Shown: in pieces, positions 1-7,515 of the stretch
How positions within the stretch are numbered: position 1 is the first letter of the stretch
Layout: the number at the start of each line of letters is the position of its first letter
Assembly (NCBI GenBank): GCA_015039465.1
Contig: MU130372.1
Location: forward strand, 507,632 to 519,771
DNA length: 12,140 nucleotides
Direction: 5' to 3'
From: Phlegmacium glaucopus
Lineage: Eukaryota; Basidiomycota; Agaricomycetes; Agaricales; Cortinariaceae
Position numbers and translations under genes: made by a program
The notes under the pieces: generated by a model
What the model was told of the DNA's origin: nothing
Seen by the model: only the letters and a program-made list of their open reading frames with translations
The model's database searches: none

Positions 1-771
1 TCATATACGTCGACGACTACGTACTTTTGACATGTAAGGTGAGTTGTGTCGTAACCTCTTATTTGCTAGTTGAGTCTATAAGACTGGTTAGAACTCTATA
101 AAACGACTTAAATTCATATGAAAACATATAGAGACAACCGGAGGGAGGTGTCCACGTGTAAGTACTAGACATATTATACACCGTAACGTAAATACCGTAA
201 CAGGTCATTCTTGACCCGTTAAAAGTATATATCATTTCGGAAAATAATCACATTGTTCTCCTTACAGGGTATCAGACCATTAAACAACATCACTAACACC
301 AAATGTCCTATCACAAAGTGTAACTTTACTTAGTCCCGTTTACTGTACTTGTCGAAGTTAACGAAATATACTTTGACCGAAATTAAAAACAAATTAGAAC
401 GGTCTAAATGATGTACCTAAATCAAGGTTGTCAAATCGGTTACGTAGATTGACATACGGTTCATACCACTGCAAAACTAGAAGTCAACATAATCCCGGAA
501 GTAGTCTAAGGAAGTCTTTTGATTAGGGTAGGAGTGTATTAAACGAAACTTAACTGGCACTATCCGTAGAATAGGTCGGTCTACATCTTTGAGATAAAAG
601 AGGAAGTTCAGACCCTAAAACAACAGAACGTACGTTTCACTCATCAAGTCCTAAAAGTCAGTATGACTTATTCTACGTTTCTTGTCTCCGATCACTATAT
701 CATCTCGACTTCAAAAAAAATTACTTGACCGATTTAAGTAGTTTTCCTTATAGACCTTTACCACAAAGGTA
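1..771. pseudogene. 5' part of CxC5/CxC6 KDZ-associated gene, read backwards
   Basis: Backward reading from ATG at 771-769 to base 1 gives 257 codons in one frame, broken only by TGA at 75-73 (codon 233). The protein starts METPFPDIPFDEF; an in-frame ATG ten codons earlier (801-799) is an alternative start. A cysteine cluster follows: C145, C151 and C156 (in VICPDSFQCETLSC), then C185, C192, C195, H203 and C205 (in NCPVLTGQCHKC and onward), matching my knowledge of the CxC5 cluster found with KDZ transposons. After the stop the frame continues as VDRLFSNAVLSGMYSFHAS up to the junction. A Trp codon (TGG) is the likely ancestor of the TGA, since family members read roughly I-W-V-D at this place (recalled, not searched). 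Confidence 0.85.
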
Positions 772-886
772 ACCATCACGTCATCGATAACCGTTTTCGT
801 AGTTACGGTGGTGTCGGGTTTGTTCCTGACCTTCAGGAACCTTTTATAACTATGGTTTCTAATTATAAACTTCGTTCTTCGTCAAA

Positions 887-942
887 GACTTTATAGGTGA
901 AGTATTGACGAAAAAGTTAAATGTTAAACTGATAGATGAATG
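887..942. other. Candidate 56-nt intron, read backwards
   Basis: Reading backwards, GTAAGT at 942-937 is a good fungal donor and TTTCAG ending at 887 is an acceptor. The 56-nt length matches the two confident introns of the downstream gene (54 and 56 nt). Removing it joins the basic-tailed ORF to the frame of the CxC5/CxC6 gene without a stop, through a hydrophobic stretch (VLVWAVVALMLLPIATALP). It could be chance, because the downstream gene also has its own ATG codons. Confidence 0.35.
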
Positions 943-1199
943 AAGGACCGGAAAAGGAACGGAAAGGGAAAGAATAGGGGTCTAGGTAGACGAAAAAATA
1001 CGGAGAAACCCTGGAAGAAAACAGGGAGCTGTGAAAAGAGGAACGAGAGGTTGAAGAGACACCTATTGGGTTGAGGAGGTGAGAAATTCATGAACAGTTC
1101 TAGGGGTTTACACATAACATGGAAGAGGTGAGGGGTATGAAGTTCTAGTCTACCACGTAACAGTAGTAAAAGGTTGGTTCGTTGGTAGAGACCTGAGTT
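939..1199. CDS. Unrecognised basic-tailed ORF, 5'-truncated, read backwards
   Basis: Reading backwards from base 1199 to the TAA at 941-939 gives about 86 residues, open at the 5' edge. The protein starts around SPEMVAWLENDD, continues with LEVWGVEKVQYTFGDLDKYL, and ends in a strongly basic Lys/Gly/Glu-rich tail (KKADGSGDKKGKGKEKARK). I do not recognise the family. The mixed composition with aromatic residues in the first half looks like real protein, and the basic tail could bind nucleic acid (inference). A GTAAGT donor overlaps its stop (942-937, backwards), so this may instead be an exon spliced to the CxC5/CxC6 gene. Confidence 0.5.
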
Positions 1200-1200
1200 C

Positions 1201-2666
1201 TGGAATGATGCAGTTTGGAAAATGCAGCCAGGAAAATCACCTAAATTATCTCGCCGTCAAGTTTGGCATACATTTGTTCAGGAATCAATCCGATCAATTG
1301 CATGTTCATTTGGAATAAATTTGGAGCTGGAAGATGGTCTTAACATTGACCAAGTTACTCAAGAAGCATTTAAGATTTTGGGTGAAAGAGGAATTATCAG
1401 ATTTGCTGAGGGACATAATTGCTCAGAATGTACTCACAGATACAAACCAAGAGCTGATCAATTTTCCTTGTATGATTCTGCTGCCATAGTTGGAATGGAT
1501 GAAGATAGTCTGGTTCCAAGACTAGAAGTTGATGTTAGTGAGATTCAGGAAACCCAGACCCCCCAGACAGCACCTATTGCTGGACCAGCACAAATTTCCC
1601 CAGATGAAAATGCTGATGTAAGGATGGTTGTTCTTGATGGTCTTGTTGTAGGTTCTAGTGTATGTTTTCAAGTCTTTCAATATTAAAGCAAAGTTATTAA
1701 TTAAAATTTCTAGCATTGTGCTTATGATAACTGTGGAAAAGCACTGGCAAATTCTCGAGGTGGTGTCTTTTGTGAGATACATGAGCAACAATATGGTGCC
1801 AAGTGTCATGTTCATAATTGCACAAATCAAAAAGTTAGAAAAACCCAAGCTTGTTGGCAGCATCAAGAGCAGTGGACACAGTATGTTCAACAAAACAAAC
1901 GACAGAAATTATCAGGTTTCCGCAAAATCTTTCATCAGCCAGAAATTCAGCCATGGACACAGCCAGTTCAAGTAAATACACAACCACATGATGAACCAAC
2001 AGAGGAACTGGAAAGAAAGAATTATTTTTCTCCTTCTCGATCATATTGTGTTGAAACAATATGTGCACCATGTGGTGTTGTCATAGCATGGGCTAAATTT
2101 GAAAAATCTGAATCTCCAACCAATATTTTGGCATTTTTGGAAACCATATTTCCTACAGAAGAATCACGACCAGATTACATTTGCATTGACAAGGCATGTC
2201 TTGTCCTTCGCACAGCAATTGCAAATGGAAGCTGGGATAGGACATGGAAAAAGACTAGTCGGTTTGTAGTGGATTCCTATCACTACATCAATCATCGAAC
2301 AGCAGATTATTTATGTCGAAAATGGTGCAATCCTGCACCACTAGATGGCTCTGCACCAAATTTAGTAGTTGTGAAGAAAGACAAAGATGGAAATAACTAT
2401 TACAAGCGTGCATTTAACACCCAGGTAAATACCCTACAGTTAGATAATATGTCTTACTTATAAACTGAGTCAATTTCTAGGCATGTGAACAACTTAATGC
2501 ATGGCTAGGAGGTTTTGAAAATATTCTCAAAAGAATGACACCTAGTAACTTTGACTGGTTTCTGCATGCTATGTTATGCTACCATACAAGGCATGTCATT
2601 GAAAAGCAGAATAGCAAAACCAGCAGCACAGATGATCATGAAAGTGATGTTGATAGCTCTGACTAA
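1201..2666 (+). pseudogene. 3' part of CxC5/CxC6 KDZ transposon-associated protein gene
   Basis: Three exons: 1201-1659, 1714-2424, and 2481-2666 ending in TAA. Introns 1660-1713 (54 nt, GTATGT...CTAG) and 2425-2480 (56 nt, GTAAAT...CTAG) are both phase 0. Numbered from the backward ATG, the product is 708 codons. Exon 1 holds SRRQVWHTFVQESIR and C331/C334 (HNCSECTHRY). Exon 2 opens with a CxC6-like cluster (C412, C417, C430, H433, C441, H444, C446, C457, H460). Then come PDYICIDKAC (D569), VDSYHYINH (D597, H600) and, across the second intron, QACEQLNAWLGGFE (E650), spaced like a DDE/RNase H-fold transposase core (inference). The tail is acidic and Ser-rich. The only lesion seen is the TGA at codon 233. 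The ATG at 1222 is internal, not a true start. KDZ association is family knowledge; DNA binding or transposition is inferred. Confidence 0.85.
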
Positions 2667-2698
2667 TTTGATAACTAGTGCTAGAATGAACAGTTGTA

Positions 2699-2704
2699 AA
2701 TAAA
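2699..2704 (+). promoter_or_regulatory. Poly(A) signal AATAAA
   Basis: A canonical AATAAA lies 33 bases after the TAA of the CxC5/CxC6 gene, followed by A/T-rich sequence. It is the likely 3' processing signal of that transcript. Confidence 0.55.
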
Positions 2705-2750
2705 GACTTGTAATAGTATTAAAAATATACCAAATTTGTTGTAAATGTCA

Positions 2751-3077
2751 GGAATCCACCAGGAATTTACCAGGAATCCACCAGGAATCCACTAGGAATC
2801 CCAGGAATCCACCAGGAATCCACTAGGAATCCCAGGAATCCACCAGGAATACTAGGAATCCACCAGGAATCTGCTAGGAATTTACTAGGAATCCCAGGAA
2901 TCCGCTAGGAATTTACTAGGAATCCGGTAGGAATCCACCAGGAATAATCTCATTTACCAGGAATTTACTAGGAATCCGGTAGGAATCCACCAGGAATAAT
3001 CTCATTTACCAGGAATTCTGGGATTCCTCCAGGAATCCTCCAGGAATCCTGGCAGTCCGGGCGGATTCCTCCAGGAA
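2751..3077. repeat. AGGAATCC minisatellite (element A interior)
   Basis: About 30 copies of a degenerate 9-11-base unit, AGGAATCCACC and relatives (with TTTACT, TCCGCT or TCCGGT variants), fill this stretch. It includes a perfect 52-bp tandem duplication (2907-2958 and 2959-3010). The array ends near a GTGGGGGAGTGTAAAG terminus at 3081-3096 that matches the ends of elements B and D, so it is probably the subterminal repeat region of a third, partial family member. No matching left terminus was found near 2740. No coding sequence. Confidence 0.85.
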
Positions 3078-3080
3078 GAC

Positions 3081-3119
3081 GTGGGGGAGTGTAAAGTTCA
3101 GGACTGTACACTCCCCCAC
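3081..3119. repeat. Head-to-head element termini, 13-bp perfect inverted repeat
   Basis: GTGGGGGAGTGTA at 3081-3093 and its exact reverse complement TACACTCCCCCAC at 3107-3119 are separated by 13 bases. The left arm is the right end of element A; the right arm is the left end of element B. The layout suggests one element landed against the end of another. Confidence 0.8.
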
Positions 3120-3483
3120 ATACTCCGCCAGAATCCAGTGGACTTCACTGGACTCCACCGGACTCCAGTCCAGGACTTTTCAGTGTGACATGGGCCAAAT
3201 TTGTGAGTCCAGTCCGCTGAAGTCCAGTGGAGTCCGGTAAAATCCACCGGAGTCCACGGATTCCGGTGGAGTCTTACCGGACTTATTCCGCCAGACTCCG
3301 GCAGACTTGTCTGGTGGACTTTGGCAGACTCCACCACCATTATGGCCTGGGATGCAAACAAATATAAAAATATAGTCTTGGCAGGCACACAGTATTTATA
3401 TTTAGCTATCATCCAAGAAAGGCAACTCTAAGTCTCTAAATGATACAACTCAAATTTGGACTTAAGTTTGTTTAATATAGCCC

Positions 3484-3555
3484 TTTCTCAATAAGGAAAG
3501 AAGCTATTAATAGATTTTAAATAGATTGAGGGTCCTAAGAAGATCCTCTATCATT
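3484..3555. repeat. 72-bp block, copy 1 (element B)
   Basis: Starts TTTCTCAATAAGG, contains AGCTATTAATAGA and AGGGTCCTAA, ends TCTATCATT. Copies lie at 3638-3709 (same element) and 5502-5573 (element C), all in the same orientation. Confidence 0.85.
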
Positions 3556-3637
3556 CCATTCAATATTTCCTTTTTGGGAAATTTTTCCCATAGGCCAAAT
3601 CCCATTTAATGCCATGTTTAAAAATGTATTTTGCATT

Positions 3638-3709
3638 TTTCTCAATAAGAAAAGAAGCTATTAATAGAATTTCAACAGATTCAGGGTCCTAAAAGGATGA
3701 TCTATCATT
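3638..3709. repeat. 72-bp block, copy 2 (element B)
   Basis: Second copy, differing from copy 1 at scattered bases. It is preceded by TGTATTTTGCATTT, a lead-in that copy 3 in element C also has (GTATTTTGCAG) but copy 1 lacks. Confidence 0.85.
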
Positions 3710-3862
3710 GAGTCTGGTGGAGTCCAGTGGATTCCAGTGGAGTCTGGTGGAGTCCAGGATGTGACATGATGTGACATATCAGAGTCCAAGTGGAGTCTGG
3801 TGGAGTCTGGTGGAGTCCACCAGATTCCGGTGGAGTATGTGGGGGACTGTAAAGTACAGGGA

Positions 3863-5155
3863 AAATTGCACGGTAATGATGGAATTGTGAAAGGGCTTCA
3901 TCAACCTCCTCAAGGGTGCACTCTGTAAGTTGGGCCCTTCGGACAAGGTAGCAAAAGTCCAGATATGCGACAGGAGCACAGACCATGTCTTGAGGGACAT
4001 GGCCTTCGATAGCAGTCACGTAGACCTGCAGAAAGTAAGTAATGATAGTGTGTGAGGGGAATGAAGCTGACAGACCTTCATCAAGGCTTTTGAGTCATTG
4101 CCTGTCCACTGTTTGAAGTTTTGGCCTTGTGGAAACCAATGTAACCCGGGAAAAGATGGGGCAAGTGCGATCCTAACATAAAATGTCAGATATGAGCCCA
4201 AGAAAGGGAAACCAAAGTTCCTTACCGACGGTCAATGTCATCCATTATTTCCTTTGCCTTGGAGGTGCCATGTTCAATATTGAGATATTCACCAACCCAT
4301 GTTATGAGGTGATCTTTGAACCCACCCTTGATGACTTGATGGAGGAGATCTGGTGATAAGAGTTGATTGATGTTGGCTCTAGGAAAGCTGTTACAACTTC
4401 GAACGGCTCAGAGGATTCTGGCCGTAAACAGTCGTATGAAAGATCGGTTCGTCGTAATCTGAGCTCTGCAGAATACCAAGACAAGTAGTCAGGGCAGAGT
4501 CTAGAGAGTTTGAGGTCGTTCAAGTAGAGAGAGTAACTGTGTTAGATTCTCAAGAATTAGCTAAAGTTTACATCTGGTGTAACTAGCGTATTTATAGTAA
4601 GTAAAAGGGGCGTGCATAAGGTGAAGCGTCCGCATGTAGGAAGGTATGCATAAGTATAAATAAGTGAAACGATGAAAAAGGTGAGGAATGCATATGTAAA
4701 CGGAAATGAAAGAGAGAAGGTGAAAAGCATGTAGGTGAAATGAGCACATGTTCGGTGGAGATAAGAAAAAGAAAAGAAAGTTCATAACAAAAGCTGTCCA
4801 TGAATGGCTAGGGACAGTCAGCAGAAGGTTCAAGATTAGTAGTTGAAATCAACGCACAATTATATCACCAACAATGCCATACTCGTCCCACAGATCCCCA
4901 AGGCTAAGGTATTCAATGGCTTCCTGGCAATGCTCCTTCAACCATGGACCTGCCTTTCCATTGAGCTTTGACTGGTGAGCAGTACAACTAAACCATAGCA
5001 TGGTCAGGTACTTGGTTAAATCAGGAAGAGATGAAAGTTCACTCACCGAGGGCACCAATTCTGGACAATACAACCTAGCAGAACTTGTTCAGGTAGTCTG
5101 CAATATATGGTCCAAGTCCATAGATAGCACAACAGAAATGTTGATCAGGGCATTG
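3863..5155 (-). pseudogene. Plavaka-type transposase fragment, interrupted
   Basis: On the minus strand five exons read through four GT-AG introns (4988-5046, 4808-4857, 4173-4225, 4026-4075; 50-59 nt) in consistent phase. In order: CPDQHFCCAIYGLGPYIADY; QVLLGCIVQNWCPR; LWDEYGIVGDII; FPRANINQLLSPDLLHQVI; DHLITWVGEYLNIEHG; FKQWTGNDSKALMK; YVTAIEGHVPQDMV; and YLDFCYLVRR up to FHHYRAIF. I recognise these as the conserved core of Plavaka transposases of Agaricomycetes (recalled, not searched). The copy is dead: one base is missing at 5091-5092 (frameshift between ADY and EQVLLG), a 401-bp solo LTR sits in the third exon, and both ends are cut off, by element B and element C. N- and C-terminal parts are absent. 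Confidence 0.85.
4384..4794 (-). mobile_element. Solo LTR (401 bp) with 5-bp target duplication
   Basis: The LTR spans 4389-4789: on the plus strand TGTTACAACTTC at one end and GTTCATAACA at the other, with terminal TGTTA/TAACA inverted repeats. AAAGC is duplicated on both sides (4384-4388 and 4790-4794). Removing the LTR and one AAAGC restores the Plavaka exon frame exactly (M-D-S-F-P-R-A-N on the minus strand), which proves the borders. A TATAAATA at 4589-4596 on the minus strand suggests transcription in that direction. Superfamily (Ty1 or Ty3) cannot be told from the LTR alone. Confidence 0.9.
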
Positions 5156-6102
5156 CATCAGGAAAAATGACTTCATTTTGGCCCTAGGTAGCCTTGGGTA
5201 ATTTGTTAGTATCACATCACTACTCAGGACATCCCAGGACACCCCAGGACACCCCAGGACATCCTAGAGCAGCACAGGTAAAATTTGAGTGTTACACACT
5301 TATCCAAGGACACCTCAGGACAATCTATGACAGCATAGATAAAGTTTTGACTGTCACCCATTTTCTCAGGACACCTTTAGTGTATCCTGGTGCATTGACC
5401 ATCTGGATTAAATCACATCAGGAGGCCCTGGGAGTCCCTTAGAATTTATGAATTTTGCTAGAAAATCTTTAACTGCCGCGTCCAGGAAAGTATTTTGCAG
5501 TTTTCTCAATAAGGAGAGCTGCTATTAATATAATTTAAACATATTCAGGGTCCTAAAACAATTCTCTACCATCTTTAAAAAATTTCCTTTTTTGGAATTT
5601 ATGTAATCTACCCTGACCCAGCACCATATGCTTGAAATCATGCTTATCTGTGATCATGTGACCAATGGTCTGTGTGCCATCCAAAAGATATATAAACCAC
5701 CCACAATTTTGTTTTCTTATTTCCTACTTCCCCAGTATTATACTAGTATATTTATGTATCACTATTTTATTATTATTTTATTACTAGTATATATGATGTT
5801 TAGAATAATTGAATATAACTTTATTATTATTATTATTATTCTGTTGTGTGAGACCACTCAAATATCTGGTTTATATATGTTTTCTAGCATCAGATCCAAA
5901 GGGACTAAGGCTGCCTCAGGATGCTCTCAGGTTGCCTCAGGGTGCTCTCAGGTTGCCTCAGGTTGCCCCCAGACAGCCTAAGACTTTTCATACATAGGTA
6001 ACTTGCACCCCAGGGCGACCTTTTGACCTGAGTGCCCTGAGCTGCCTGGGGCACCCCAGGACATTTCAGGACAGCCTAGGGCAGAAGTCATTTTTCCTGA
6101 TG
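5156..6102. mobile_element. Element C: 947-bp non-autonomous element with 19-bp TIR
   Basis: CATCAGGAAAAATGACTTC at 5156-5174 is the exact reverse complement of 6084-6102; a CCTAGG follows just inside each TIR. Inside the left end are four 10-bp units around CAGGACACCC (5225-5264) and looser copies to about 5420; inside the right end are 10-bp units alternating GTTGCCTCAG and GTGCTCTCAG (5911-5970) and then CCCAGGACA copies. A 72-bp block shared with element B lies at 5502-5573 and a TTA microsatellite at about 5820-5840. No convincing coding frame. It cuts off the 5' side of the Plavaka gene. Flanks GGGCATTG and GGGTGATTG are similar but not an exact target duplication. Confidence 0.75.
5502..5573. 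repeat. 72-bp block, copy 3 (element C)
   Basis: Third, more diverged copy of the block at 3484 and 3638: TTTCTCAATAAGG, GCTATTAATA, CAGGGTCCTAAAA are kept in order and spacing. The downstream TTTCCTTTTTTGG also resembles the sequence after copy 1. Confidence 0.8.
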
Positions 6103-6350
6103 GGGTGATTGGCTGAAAGCTTCTGCAGCAGGTCTAGGCATAATACTGCAGAGAATAACACCAAATCATCTAAGGATGACATGTAATGTGGGTTGACTGC
6201 CAAGCCGGCTAAGTAAGATATGGCAAGGTGCTCGGGTGATTGGTACTGTAGCCAGTTCGGGCATGACATTGAATCTGGCAGAGAATACAGCCAAATGATT
6301 GACGTGTAAAGAGCACCCATTCTCTTCAAAATCTCCATATCCTGGACTCC

Positions 6351-6609
6351 CTACTTGTTGCTGTAATATTTTGCAGCTAGAACAATAAATGAATAACTAG
6401 GTATATGATAGATTTTATAACTAAGGAATAAACGAGTGAACTCACGTCTCAACTTTTGATAGAAAGTTGAGACTTGCTATACTCAAATTTGTGACTATAA
6501 AATGTGACCGTTATTGTGACACAAAGGTAAAGAGAAATGATAAGATAGTAAATAGATAAATACTTAATAGGAGATTAACGAGATGAAACTCGTATACTCC
6601 AACACTACT
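6351..6609 (+). mobile_element. Solo LTR (249 bp) with 5-bp target duplication
   Basis: The LTR occupies 6356-6604, starting TGTTGCTGTAATA and ending ATACTCCAACA, with TGTTG/CAACA inverted ends. CTACT is duplicated at 6351-6355 and 6605-6609. The neighbouring repeat unit gives the empty site: GACTCCCTACTACCCATAT at 6894-6912 is what remains after removing the LTR and one CTACT. A TATAAAA at 6496-6502 suggests plus-strand polarity. It is unlike the 401-bp LTR at 4389, so it comes from another family. Confidence 0.88.
6446..6473 (+). other. 11-bp perfect hairpin inside the 249-bp LTR
   Basis: GTCTCAACTTT, a 6-base loop (TGATAG), then AAAGTTGAGAC. It lies about 20 bases before the TATAAAA, so it could be a regulatory palindrome in U3; the function is not known. 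Confidence 0.75.
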
Positions 6610-7515
6610 ACCCATATATCTTATAGTAATTAATGCATACATGGTACTCCGTACTGATTTCTTATTGTTGCCAATGAACCATGGTTCTCATCGGCAGGAT
6701 GAAGTGGCTTGTGACTACTGATCTGTAATGCCGAGTTGGGCATATCAGATACAAGCATGGCTGCCGAACCGGGCAATGTGGTTGGCTGAAAGGTACTATA
6801 TAGCCAGTTTGGGCTGTATAACCTGGCAGAGAATACAGCCAAATGAAGGACATGTAAAGAGCACCCATTCTCTTCAAAATATTCATATCCTGGACTCCCT
6901 ACTACCCATATATCTTACAGTAATTAATGCATACATGGTAGTCTGTACTGATTTCTTATTGTTGCCAATGGCCCATGGTTCTCATCAGCAGGATGAAGCG
7001 GCTTGTGACTACTGATCTGTAATGCTGAGTTGGGCATATCAGATACGAGCATGGCTGCCGAACTGGGCAATGTGATTGGCTGAAAGGTACTATATAGCCA
7101 GTTTGGGCTGTATAACCTGGCAGAGAATACAGCTGAATGATTGATGTGTAAAGAGCACCCATTCACTTCAAAATCTTCACATTCTTGACTCTCCACTACC
7201 CATGTATCTTATAGTAATTAATGCATACATGGTCTTCTGCACTGATTTCCTATTTCTTCCATGAACTGTGGTTTGCATCTCCAGGATGCAGTGGCTTTTG
7301 ACTGATGATCTCTTCTGATGCTTGTTTGGGCACATAGATTGCCACTTACCCTTGTGGTATTAGCGAGCCGACTTATTTGTCACATCACAGACTTGGCAAC
7401 CTTCAGTGATGCCTGGGCAGCACTCATCAGAAGGCTGAATTCTCTGGACAGTTAAATGTTATTTGACAACGTGTAGGAGACATATTTCAGCAAGAAAATA
7501 AAAACATTCAGAAAC

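Larger units (their letters stand above)
1..1200. other. String-reversed block (reversed, not complemented)
   Basis: Neither strand gives plausible coding here in normal reading. Read from base 1200 down to base 1 without complementing, the block holds two plausible coding stretches, a GT-AG intron candidate and a cysteine-rich protein that runs into base 1201 in frame: the last backward codon is ACT (bases 3-1) and the next forward codon is TGG (1201-1203), giving AYT-WNDAVW. Base n of the window corresponds to base 1201-n of the corrected block. A natural inversion would give the reverse complement, which was examined and does not work. The junction at 1200/1201 is fixed by the reading frame. 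It is most likely an artefact or deliberate edit. Confidence 0.93.
3103..3858. mobile_element. Element B: non-autonomous, TIR and phased subterminal repeats
   Basis: The left end (from 3107, TACACTCCCCCACATACTCC) matches the reverse complement of the right end (to 3851, TACAGTCCCCCACATACTCC) with one mismatch in 20 bases, and similarity continues for roughly ten more. Next to both ends lie 10-bp-phased repeats built on AGTCCRGTGG, in opposite orientation at each end (3120-3330 and 3711-3835). The A/T-rich middle carries two copies of a 72-bp block. Nothing in it looks coding, so it is a miniature or deletion derivative. It abuts the 3' end of the Plavaka frame near 3863. No clear target duplication was found; exact borders are uncertain by several bases. 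Confidence 0.7.
6103..7340. repeat. Tandem repeat array, 294-bp period, diverged at both ends
   Basis: Units starting CCC-ATRTATCTTA-AGTAATTAATGCATACATGG begin at 6611, 6905 and 7199, exactly 294 bp apart. The first two are nearly identical over the full period; the third is recognisable to about 7340. A partial unit (about 6230-6355) precedes them, and a more degenerate one seems present at 6103-6190 (GATTGGCTGAAAG, GCAGAGAATA). The period is a multiple of three, and minus-strand frames of up to 90 codons recur in each unit, but each ends in a stop and none resembles a known family, so I do not call a gene. A solo LTR is inserted at 6356-6604. Confidence 0.85.

Noticed and set aside
924..1115. 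63-codon minus-strand frame in the first block (Phe/Pro-rich).
   Set aside because: It is an artefact of the reversed block: low-complexity composition, and the same bases read backwards give the basic-tailed ORF.
1..1200. Ordinary inversion (reverse complement) as the explanation for the first block.
   Set aside because: The ordinary reverse strand gives only stops and no join at 1200/1201; only the uncomplemented reversal gives a continuous protein.
1222..1686. ATG at 1222 as the gene start and the frame running to 1686.
   Set aside because: The frame is open upstream through the corrected junction, and the last codons before 1686 lie inside the 54-nt intron.
2751..3077. CRISPR-like array.
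   Set aside because: Units are 9-11 bp, degenerate and contiguous with no unique spacers; this is a minisatellite in a eukaryotic setting.
5628..5997. Plus-strand frames of 117 and 62 codons in element C.
   Set aside because: They consist of A/T-rich low-complexity sequence, the TTA microsatellite and the 10-bp repeats translated into a repeating peptide.
5148..6111. GGGCATTG/GGGTGATTG as a target duplication of element C.
   Set aside because: The two sites differ by substitution and length; without other copies this is not convincing.
6630..7196. Overlapping minus- and plus-strand frames in the 294-bp array as genes.
   Set aside because: The frames recur only because the DNA repeats, several frames are open at once, and no family or splice structure was recognised.
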